From: VAYN01 sp963702075
Lineage (GTDB): Bacteria; Actinomycetota; Thermoleophilia; Solirubrobacterales; 70-9
Length of the DNA stretch: 64,000 nucleotides
Reading direction: 5' to 3'
Assembly (NCBI GenBank): GCA_963702075.1
Contig: OY969703.1
Span: 1,302,001 to 1,366,000, forward strand
Made by a program: the position numbers and the translations under genes. This document shows, in pieces, positions 26,100 to 32,163 of the stretch. The notes under the pieces are model-generated. The model searched no databases, had not been told where the DNA came from, and was given only the letters and a program-made list of their open reading frames with translations. Numbering within the stretch: the first letter of the stretch is position 1; each line of letters opens with the position of its first letter.

Positions 26100-26582
26100 C
26101 TACGGCAGCAGCAGGTCGTTCTGGGAGGACTCGCGGTACTTGCCCACCGTCAGGTGGGCGGGCCGCGAGTCCGGCATGTTCACCGCCGAGATCGTGTACT
26201 GGCCGGCGGGGAGTTTGAAGCCGAAGGTGCCGGGGCTGTGGGCGTAGACGGTGTCCGATTCGCCGCTCTTGGTCCCGGTGATCTTCAGCTTCGTGTTGGT
26301 GGCCGTCTGGTTGACGGCGACGACCGTCATGTCGAGTGGCGCCTTGGTCTTGATCGGCGGCGCTGGATTGCCCTGGTTTTGTTCGATTTCCTGTTTCGGT
26401 TCCGGTCCGACCGCCACCTTGGTCGGCTGCACGATCAACTGCTTCGGGTTGATCGTGACGCTGACCCGGGTCGAGACCTGTGGCCGCGGTTGGTTGGCGT
26501 GACGGGATTCGCCGCAGCCGACGAGCATCGCCGTGGCGACAAGCGCCGCCATCGCGACAGCTTTAGCTCTCCCGGGCCCCAT
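26100..26582 (-). CDS. Putative lipoprotein
   Basis: 160 aa. Signal sequence followed by the lipobox LVGC (VATAMLVGCGESRH), so it is probably anchored to the membrane outer face. The middle is Pro/Lys/Gln-rich (KQEIEQNQGNPAPPIKTK). A C-terminal beta domain contains DTVYAHSPGTFGFKLPAGQYTISAVNMPDSR, a carboxypeptidase-regulatory-like or PEGA-type strand pattern. No enzyme motif. It stands 11 nt downstream of ygfZ on the same strand and may be co-transcribed with it. Function unknown. Confidence 0.7.
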   Translation of the reverse strand: MGPGRAKAVAMAALVATAMLVGCGESRHANQPRPQVSTRVSVTINPKQLIVQPTKVAVGPEPKQEIEQNQGNPAPPIKTKAPLDMTVVAVNQTATNTKLKITGTKSGESDTVYAHSPGTFGFKLPAGQYTISAVNMPDSRPAHLTVGKYRESSQNDLLLP

Positions 26583-26593
26583 CGGGCCGGAAT

Positions 26594-27550
26594 TTAACCG
26601 AAGGGCAGGGCGACAACTTCAGCCGTAACGCCATCTTCACCTACGGCGACGGTCGCACCGGGCTCGGCCTCGCGGCGCAGGATCGCCAGCCCGATCGGGC
26701 CGAAGGCGGGGGAGACGCCGGCGCTACCGAGCTTTCCGACCTCCTTCTCGCCGAGCCTGACCGCGGCGCCCGGCTGCGCTCCGCCCGCGCCGCTCAGCTT
26801 CAGCCCGCGCAGGTGCCGGTTCGGCTTGCCCTTGTAATGGAGCCGGGCGACCGTCTCCTGGCCGATGTAGCAGCCCTTGGTGAAGCTGACCGCCTGCTCG
26901 ACGATCCCGGCCTCGGCGGGCATCGTCGCGGTGCCCATCTCGGCGCCGAAGCGGGGGCGCCCGGTCTCGATCCGCAAGATCTCGACCGCCTCCGGGGAGA
27001 CCTCGTCGGCGCCGGCGGCGAGCAGCGCCTCGGCGACGCGCTCGCGCGCCTCGGCCTCGAAGATCAGGTCGATGCCGTCGGCGGTTCCGACCGCGAGCAC
27101 CCGGGTCCCGGCGATCGTCGCCTCTTCGCATGCGTTCTCCGGCAGCGCCGCCGAGCCGGCGATCTCGACCGCGCGGGGGCCGATCAGCGAAAGGATCGCC
27201 CGCCCCGCGCTGACGTCGACCACGTCGACCTCGCGGCCGATCTTGTACATCCCGAGGTGCCGCCGCACCGCATCCAGCGCCTCGGGCTCGGTATCGAGCA
27301 GGAGTTCCGGCCCCTCGCCCGGCCGCAGCACCCGCATGTCCCCCTGCATGTGCCCCTTGCGGTCGAGCAGCGCCGCGTAGAGCCCCTCGCCCGCCTCGAT
27401 CGCCTCGACGTCGTTGGTCAGCTGCCCCTGCAGATACTCCGCCGCCTCGCCACCGCTGACGAGCAGCTTTCCGCGCTCGGACCGGTCGAGCAGCCCGCAC
27501 TCCTCGCGCAACTGCCGGTACTGCCCATCGAGCTCAACCATTACTGCCAT
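26594..27550 (-). CDS. ygfZ: YgfZ/GcvT-like folate-binding protein
   Basis: 318 aa. GcvT-type fold with the YgfZ signature KGCYIGQETVARLHYKG (canonical K-G-C-Y-x-G-Q-E). Other landmarks: YLQGQLTNDVEAI, the glycine-rich LIGPRAVEIAG and the C-terminal beta barrel ending VTAEVVALPFG. YgfZ uses tetrahydrofolate and the conserved Cys to support repair or assembly of certain Fe-S proteins. Separated from the divergent mntR gene by a 69-nt palindromic element. Aminomethyltransferase activity is unlikely because the signature is that of YgfZ. Confidence 0.9.
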   Translation of the reverse strand: MAVMVELDGQYRQLREECGLLDRSERGKLLVSGGEAAEYLQGQLTNDVEAIEAGEGLYAALLDRKGHMQGDMRVLRPGEGPELLLDTEPEALDAVRRHLGMYKIGREVDVVDVSAGRAILSLIGPRAVEIAGSAALPENACEEATIAGTRVLAVGTADGIDLIFEAEARERVAEALLAAGADEVSPEAVEILRIETGRPRFGAEMGTATMPAEAGIVEQAVSFTKGCYIGQETVARLHYKGKPNRHLRGLKLSGAGGAQPGAAVRLGEKEVGKLGSAGVSPAFGPIGLAILRREAEPGATVAVGEDGVTAEVVALPFG

Positions 27551-27575
27551 TCCCCAATTCTAAGAAGCGGCCTCC

Positions 27576-27644
27576 GTGGGGACGAGGTGACCCTGTACGG
27601 ACACTCAAGCCGAAGGCGTCCGGTAGGGGTCACCCCGTCCCCAC
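27576..27644. repeat. Palindromic element, GGACACTC-core family, 5' of mntR
   Basis: Arms 27576-27593 (GTGGGGACGAGGTGACCC) and 27627-27644 pair with one mismatch. The 33-nt centre holds TACGGACACTCA...GCCGAAGGCGTCCGGTA, nearly the same as the centre of the element at 29461-29524 and in the same orientation. The two copies bracket the mntR-mntH operon. Confidence 0.8.
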
Positions 27645-27653
27645 CCGCCGCTT

Positions 27654-27688
27654 TTAGATTTGTCTAAACTACTTTTAGACGTGTCTAA
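27654..27688. promoter_or_regulatory. Tandem MntR/DtxR-like operators with embedded -10 box
   Basis: Two 14-bp dyads of the form TTAGAY-NN-GTCTAA: TTAGATTTGTCTAA (27654-27667) and TTAGACGTGTCTAA (27675-27688), 21 bp apart centre to centre (two helix turns). TAAACT (27665-27670) fits a -10 box 10 nt before the GTG at 27681, which suggests a leaderless transcript repressed by the metal-bound regulator it encodes. The role is inference from symmetry and the metal-uptake context. Confidence 0.65.
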
Positions 27689-28121
27689 CTCTCAAGCAAT
27701 CGAGGACTACGCGAAGGCGATCTACGCGATCTCGCAGGAGCGGGAGGGGCTCGTCCTCAACGGCGAGGTCGCGCAACGGCTTGAAGTGACGCCCGCGACC
27801 GCGACCTCGATGCTGAAAAAGCTCGCCGAGCTCGGATTGGTCGACTACATGCCTTACAAGGGCGTAAGCCTGACCCCGGCAGGGGAGAGGGTCGCCCTGG
27901 AGGTGATCCGCCACCACCGGCTGATCGAGGCCTACCTCTCCGAGGCGCTGGGCATGCCCGAGGACCGCGTCCACGAGGAGGCCGAGGTGCTCGAGCACTA
28001 CATCTCCGAGGAGCTGGAGGCGCTGATCGCGGCCAAGCTCGGCGAACCGCGCCACGACCCCCATGGGACGCCGATCCCCGGCCCCGACCTGGTGCCGCCG
28101 ACCTGGGGGAACGCTTCGTGA
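27681..28121 (+). CDS. mntR: DtxR/MntR-family metal-dependent repressor
   Basis: 146 aa from the GTG at 27681 (SNSQAIEDYAKAIYAI, the usual family start); a TTG at 27660 is less likely. Winged helix (VAQRLEVTPATATSMLKKLAELGLVDYMPYKGVSLTPAG) plus metal-binding dimerisation helices with HHRLIEAYLSEALGM, HEEAEVLEHYISEELEAL and the terminal HDPHGTPIPGPD, which carries ligand-type His/Asp. No SH3 domain, so it is the short MntR type. Mn(II) or Fe(II) would trigger DNA binding. The stop overlaps the transporter start by 4 nt; the tandem dyads at its own start imply autoregulation. Metal identity is inferred from the NRAMP partner. Confidence 0.88.
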   Translation: MSNSQAIEDYAKAIYAISQEREGLVLNGEVAQRLEVTPATATSMLKKLAELGLVDYMPYKGVSLTPAGERVALEVIRHHRLIEAYLSEALGMPEDRVHEEAEVLEHYISEELEALIAAKLGEPRHDPHGTPIPGPDLVPPTWGNAS

Positions 28122-29461
28122 AGCCGGCGCCGCCGCCGGGCGAAGCGGTCGTCGAGGAGCTGCGGGCGCGGGGGGCCCTGCCCGAGGACGTCCTCCCGGG
28201 CGAGGCCGCGGTCGCCGCGGCCGCCCGCCGCTCGCTCGACGGGCACCAGCGCGGCGTTCGCCGCTTCTGGCCGTTCCTCGGCCCTGCCTTCGTCGCCGCC
28301 GTCGCCTACATCGACCCCGGCAACTTCGCCACCAACATCGCCGGCGGCGCCAAGTTCGGCTACCTGCTGCTCTGGGTCGTCCTCTCGGCCAACCTGATCG
28401 CGATGCTGGTTCAGACCCAGTCGGCGAAGCTGGGGATCGCCACCGGCAGCAATCTCGCCGAGCTCTGCCGCGAGCGCTTCTCGCGCCGCACCTCGATCGG
28501 CCTCTGGCTACAGGCGGAGCTGGTGGCGATGGCCTGCGACGTCGCCGAGATCGTCGGCGCCGCGCTCGGTCTCAACCTGATCTTCGGCATCCCGCTCTTT
28601 CCCGCCGGGGTGATCGCCGGCATCGGCGCCTTCGCCCTGCTGGCGCTGCAGCAGTACGGGTTCCGGCGGCTCGAGGCGGGCATCACCGTCCTCGTCGGCG
28701 TCGTCGTCGCCGCCTTCGCCTTCGAGCTGATCGACGCCAAGCCGCAGGCGTCGGAGATCGGCAGCCATCTCTTCGTCCCGGGCTTCTCCGGCACCGAGAG
28801 CCTGCTGCTGGCGACCGGGATCATCGGTGCGACGGTGATGCCGCACGTCATCTACCTCCATTCGGCCCTGACCCAGCGGCGGATCGTCGGCCGCAACGAG
28901 CGGGAGAAGAAGAAGATCCTGCGCTTCGAGAAGGTCGACGTGGTGATCGCCCTCTCGCTCGCCGGCCTGGTCAACCTGGCGATGATGATCGTCGCCGCCG
29001 CGCTCTTCCACAGCAGCGGCCTCACCGGCGTCGACTCGATCGACGGCGCCTACGAAGGGTTCAAGACTCTCGTCTCCGACCGGGCGGCGACGGTCTTCGG
29101 CGTCGCCCTCCTGGCTTCCGGCTTTGCCTCCTCCTCGGTCGGGACGATGGCGGGCCAGGTGGTGATGCAGGGGTTCATCCGCCGCCGCATCCCGATCTTC
29201 GTCCGCCGCGCCCTCACCCTCTCCCCGGCCCTGGTCGTCCTTGCGCTCGGCATCGACCCGACCGACGCCCTCGTCGGCAGCCAGGTCATCCTCTCCTTCG
29301 GCATCCCCTTCGCCCTGGTCCCCCTCCTGATGATCGCCGCCGACAAGCAGGTGATGGGTGAGCTAGCCAATCCAAGGTGGCTATCTGTATTAGCAGGAGC
29401 GTTGGCAGCCCTGATCATCGCGCTGAACGCCTTCCTGATCATCCAGTTCGCCGTCGGCTAG
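28118..29461 (+). CDS. mntH: NRAMP-family Mn(II)/divalent metal transporter
   Basis: 447 aa; GTG start overlapping the mntR TGA. Eleven hydrophobic helices. The first helix carries the metal motif DPGNFATN, and helix 6 has MPHVIYLHSALTQRR (M-P-H), both direct metal-site motifs of NRAMP proteins. A cytoplasmic N-terminal extension of about 45 residues is Ala/Glu-rich. It imports Mn(II) or Fe(II) with protons across the plasma membrane. Regulated by the co-transcribed mntR. A palindromic element begins directly at the stop codon and may act as the transcript end. Confidence 0.92.
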   Translation: MKPAPPPGEAVVEELRARGALPEDVLPGEAAVAAAARRSLDGHQRGVRRFWPFLGPAFVAAVAYIDPGNFATNIAGGAKFGYLLLWVVLSANLIAMLVQTQSAKLGIATGSNLAELCRERFSRRTSIGLWLQAELVAMACDVAEIVGAALGLNLIFGIPLFPAGVIAGIGAFALLALQQYGFRRLEAGITVLVGVVVAAFAFELIDAKPQASEIGSHLFVPGFSGTESLLLATGIIGATVMPHVIYLHSALTQRRIVGRNEREKKKILRFEKVDVVIALSLAGLVNLAMMIVAAALFHSSGLTGVDSIDGAYEGFKTLVSDRAATVFGVALLASGFASSSVGTMAGQVVMQGFIRRRIPIFVRRALTLSPALVVLALGIDPTDALVGSQVILSFGIPFALVPLLMIAADKQVMGELANPRWLSVLAGALAALIIALNAFLIIQFAVG

Positions 29462-29524
29462 GGCCGGGGGTGTCCCCGTACGGACACTCAGCCGAAGGCG
29501 TCCGGTAGGGGGCACCCCCGGCCC
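29461..29524. repeat. Palindromic element, GGACACTC-core family, 3' of mntH
   Basis: Arms 29461-29477 (GGGCCGGGGGTGTCCCC) and 29508-29524 pair with one mismatch. The 30-nt centre (GTACGGACACTCA...GCGTCCGGTA) repeats that of the copy at 27576-27644. The outer arms of the two copies differ, yet each pairs with itself. Confidence 0.8.
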
Positions 29525-29545
29525 CCTCCACTACGCTTCTTCTCG

Positions 29546-29917
29546 ATGAGCCTCGCTGCCGACTTCCAGCAGATCCTCGACACGCTGCCGCCCGACTGGA
29601 CCGATCTCGAGGTCGACATGCGGATCGCGGATATGTCGCACTACGTCGACACCGCGACCTGGTTGAGCCAGGTCAACGCACAGGTCTACCAGCACCCGCA
29701 GGCCGACAGCTGGCACTGGCGGCTGCTCGTAGCGAAGAGCTTCGGTCATGCCGCCGCGGCTGAGACGGTGATGGGCGTACTGGAGAAGCTGGACGGCGAA
29801 GGCGTCGCGGGAGAGCTGCGGATGGCCGAGGTGCGCGAGGGACGCTCGGAGGTCATGCAGATGTGGGGACGGCCGGAGAGCGTGCGCGAAGAGTTCCGCC
29901 AGCGCCGCTCGGTTTAG
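29546..29917 (+). CDS. Hypothetical protein
   Basis: 123 aa, helical, with conserved-looking segments ADFQQILDTLPPDWTDLEVD and WLSQVNAQVYQHPQADSWHW. The early Trp-rich stretch and the 'HWRLLVAKSFGHAAAAETVMGVL' region suggest a small globular domain. No signal peptide or membrane segment. Starts 84 nt after mntH, beyond the palindrome. The next gene begins 8 nt after its stop, so the two are probably co-transcribed. No family recognised. Confidence 0.65.
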   Translation: MSLAADFQQILDTLPPDWTDLEVDMRIADMSHYVDTATWLSQVNAQVYQHPQADSWHWRLLVAKSFGHAAAAETVMGVLEKLDGEGVAGELRMAEVREGRSEVMQMWGRPESVREEFRQRRSV

Positions 29918-29925
29918 CGATCCGG

Positions 29926-30249
29926 GTGGCCCGCGTCCTCAGCATCTCGACCGATCTGATGCTCGGCTCCAAGGTCGAGGCGCAGCTAGGTGCGGCCGGA
30001 CACGAGGTGACGACCGCTCCCTCGATCGAGGGGTCGACCTGGGACGGCAAGGACCTGATCGTCGCCGACCTCGACGTCGAGAGCCCGGAGGCGCTGGTCG
30101 GGCTGGGGATCCCGGTGCTCGGCTACTACTCGCACGTCGACGTCGAGACCAAGAAAGCCGCTGACGCTGCCGGTGTCGACTTAGCGGTGCCGCGCTCGCG
30201 GATGGCCCGCGAATTGCCAGAGCTGGCCGCGAAGTTGCTCAGCGACTAG
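29926..30249 (+). CDS. Hypothetical receiver-like alpha/beta protein
   Basis: 107 aa from the GTG at 29926, 8 nt after the previous stop; a longer frame overlapping that gene is not used. The pattern VLSISTDLMLGSKVEAQLGAAGHEV...DLIVADLDVESPEAL...IPVLGYYSHVD...VDLAVPRSRM resembles a response-regulator receiver: an Asp in IVADLD at the phospho-site position and a Ser in YYSHVD at the switch. The acidic pocket at the first strand is replaced by Ser-Thr-Asp, so phosphorylation is uncertain. The last 11 nt overlap the convergent lipoprotein gene. Confidence 0.65.
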   Translation: MARVLSISTDLMLGSKVEAQLGAAGHEVTTAPSIEGSTWDGKDLIVADLDVESPEALVGLGIPVLGYYSHVDVETKKAADAAGVDLAVPRSRMARELPELAAKLLSD

Positions 30250-31201
30250 GAAAGGCCGCTTCGACATCCAGCGGCTTTTCCAGCAGGTGGTGCTGGAGGT
30301 CCCAAGCTGCCCATTCTTCGAGCACCGGCATGTCGAAGGCTTTGGGGTGCAGCGCCGGCAGCAGGACTTCCAGCTGGGCCTTCTGTTCGGCTCGATCGAG
30401 GCCGAGGCTCTGGTTGGCGCCTATCAGGTCGGTGAGGGCGCGCTCGGGGTGTTCCTCGGTCAGCTCGTAGCCGCGGCGGGTGGCTGAGACGACCGAGTCG
30501 ACCAGGTCCGGGTCGCTCTTCAGCAGGGCTTCGGAGGTGCAGAGCACCAGCTCCGGGTAGGGCGGGGCGCCGAACTGATCGACTTTGAAGACGCGGATCG
30601 GGACCCCCTGTTCGCGCAAGGCGACGGCCTCGGCGTTCCAGAAGCCGGTCGCGGCTTCGATCTTGCCGGCGGCCAGCGAGGGGACGGCGGTGAAGCCGAT
30701 CGTCACCTCGTCGACCTTGGCCGGGTCGCCGCCGTCGGCTTCGACCTCGGAGTCGACGACGGCTTCGTCGGAGGGCAGGCCGCTGACGCCGGTGCGCTCG
30801 CCTTCGAGGTCGCGGGGGCTGCGGACCGGGCCGTCACCGCGGGCGATCACCGCGGCCAGCGGCCGCTGCACGATCGGCATCACCCCGACCAGGGGAATGC
30901 CTTTCTCGCGGGCGATCCCGAGGTCGTGGATGTCGAGGATCGCGAACTCGACCTTGCCGGCGCCGAGCAGCTTCGGGGCGTCGGTCGATTCGCCCGGCGG
31001 CTGCACCTTCAGATCGACCCCGGCTTCGTCGTAGAAGCCTTCGGCCTGGGCGGCGTAGATGCCGCTGTGGACCGCGTTGGGGACGAAATCGAGCACGAGC
31101 GTCGCGCCTTTCGGCGCGCCCGGTTCAGCACCGCTTCCCCCGCAGCCGGCGACGCCGGCGAGCGCGAGAGCGGCCGCCAGCAGCGCGACAGCCCTTCTCA
31201 T
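30239..31201 (-). CDS. ABC-type substrate-binding lipoprotein, THI5/SsuA-like
   Basis: 320 aa. Lipobox GVAGCGGSG after a short signal. The mature protein has the NMT1/THI5-type periplasmic-binding fold: LVLDFVPNAVHSGIYAAQAEGFYDEAGVDLKVQPP, then FAILDIHDLGIAREKGIPLVGVMPIVQRPLAAVIA and GFTAVPSLAAGKIEAATGFWNAEA. Family members bind pyrimidine thiamin precursors, sulfonates or taurine. No permease or ATPase gene is adjacent, so the transporter partners must be elsewhere. No TPP riboswitch is visible in the 80-nt upstream spacer. Ligand unresolved. Confidence 0.82.
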   Translation of the reverse strand: MRRAVALLAAALALAGVAGCGGSGAEPGAPKGATLVLDFVPNAVHSGIYAAQAEGFYDEAGVDLKVQPPGESTDAPKLLGAGKVEFAILDIHDLGIAREKGIPLVGVMPIVQRPLAAVIARGDGPVRSPRDLEGERTGVSGLPSDEAVVDSEVEADGGDPAKVDEVTIGFTAVPSLAAGKIEAATGFWNAEAVALREQGVPIRVFKVDQFGAPPYPELVLCTSEALLKSDPDLVDSVVSATRRGYELTEEHPERALTDLIGANQSLGLDRAEQKAQLEVLLPALHPKAFDMPVLEEWAAWDLQHHLLEKPLDVEAAFPSR

Positions 31202-31282
31202 GAGTCGGGGAACCTATTTCATCCACCGTTTGTGAGTACACTGCCGCCGCTTACCTAGATCACGGGAATCGAGGAGGAAAGA

Positions 31283-32056
31283 GTGCAGGAAAGAGGTCTG
31301 GCCGCATATCTGGCTGAGTTGATCGGCACGCTGCTGCTGGTCTTCTTCATCAGCACCGTCGTAATCCTTTTTGTCTCGACCGGCGGTCAGGCCCAGTTCG
31401 GCTCTGACTTCGCCGTCGTCGGCCTCGTCCACGCGTTCCTGCTGTTCGGGTTGATCGTCATGTTCGGCGCCGTCAGCGGCGGCCACTTCAACCCGGCGGT
31501 GACTCTGGGGGCATTGGTGATCCGTCGCATCCGGCCGCTCGACGGGGTCATCTACATGCTGGCTCAGCTTTCCGGCGCCGTCCTCGGCGCGCTCCTCGCC
31601 AAGGGCTTGCTGCTCGACGAGGGACGGGCAACGCATTACGGCGCCGCGCAGGTGAGCGGCCTCCTCGCCGGCAACTTCGCCGGCGCTGTGGTCGAGGGGA
31701 TCGGGACCTTCGTCCTCGTCCTCGTCATCCTCACCGCCGTCTACTCGGAGAAGAGCTTCAAGGAGTGGGCGCCGCTGGCGATCGGCACCACCCTGGGGTT
31801 CATCGTCATGGTCGGCGGTCCGCTGACCGGCGGTGCCTTCAACCCGGCCCGTTGGTTCGGCCCGGCGCTCGTCGGCAACGAGTGGGGCGGCATCTGGCCC
31901 TACCTCGCCGGCCCGATCGTCGGCTCGCTGCTCGCGGCCGCCGTCTACCGCTTTGTCCTCGAGCCGGGCGGCCTGCCCCCGACCGAACCGCCGGAGCACG
32001 TCCGGCCGCCGGTCCCCAAACGGGCGACGCCGACCAGCGACAAGGCCGCCGACTGA
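31283..32056 (+). CDS. Aquaporin / MIP-family channel
   Basis: 257 aa; GTG start behind a strong GAGGAGGAAAG. Six membrane helices with the two half-helix motifs GGHFNPAVTLGAL and GGAFNPARWFGP (both NPA boxes intact). An Arg follows the second NPA, as required for the selectivity filter. The C-terminal tail (about 30 residues, Pro/Lys-rich) is cytoplasmic. It conducts water or small neutral solutes; no long extra loop typical of glycerol facilitators is obvious, so an AqpZ-like water channel is slightly favoured. A clear terminator follows. Confidence 0.9.
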   Translation: MQERGLAAYLAELIGTLLLVFFISTVVILFVSTGGQAQFGSDFAVVGLVHAFLLFGLIVMFGAVSGGHFNPAVTLGALVIRRIRPLDGVIYMLAQLSGAVLGALLAKGLLLDEGRATHYGAAQVSGLLAGNFAGAVVEGIGTFVLVLVILTAVYSEKSFKEWAPLAIGTTLGFIVMVGGPLTGGAFNPARWFGPALVGNEWGGIWPYLAGPIVGSLLAAAVYRFVLEPGGLPPTEPPEHVRPPVPKRATPTSDKAAD

Positions 32057-32076
32057 GGCAGGCCAGCTAGACCTTC

Positions 32077-32110
32077 AAAAGCGCCACCCACCCGGGTGGC
32101 GCTTTTGCTT
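32077..32110 (+). terminator. Intrinsic terminator of the aquaporin gene
   Basis: 13-bp stem AAAAGCGCCACCC / GGGTGGCGCTTTT with a 4-nt loop, followed by GCTTT. The A-run at the left foot would also make it work on the opposite strand. Lies 21 nt after the aquaporin stop. Confidence 0.8.
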
Positions 32111-32163
32111 TCGGGGGACCGCGCGCTTCTCGCTAGGCGTGCCGGCTGGGCGGTTGCAGTAGC

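Noticed and set aside
31202..31282. TPP riboswitch before the THI5-like lipoprotein
   Set aside because: The spacer is only about 80 nt and lacks the conserved CUGAGA and ACCUGA elements.
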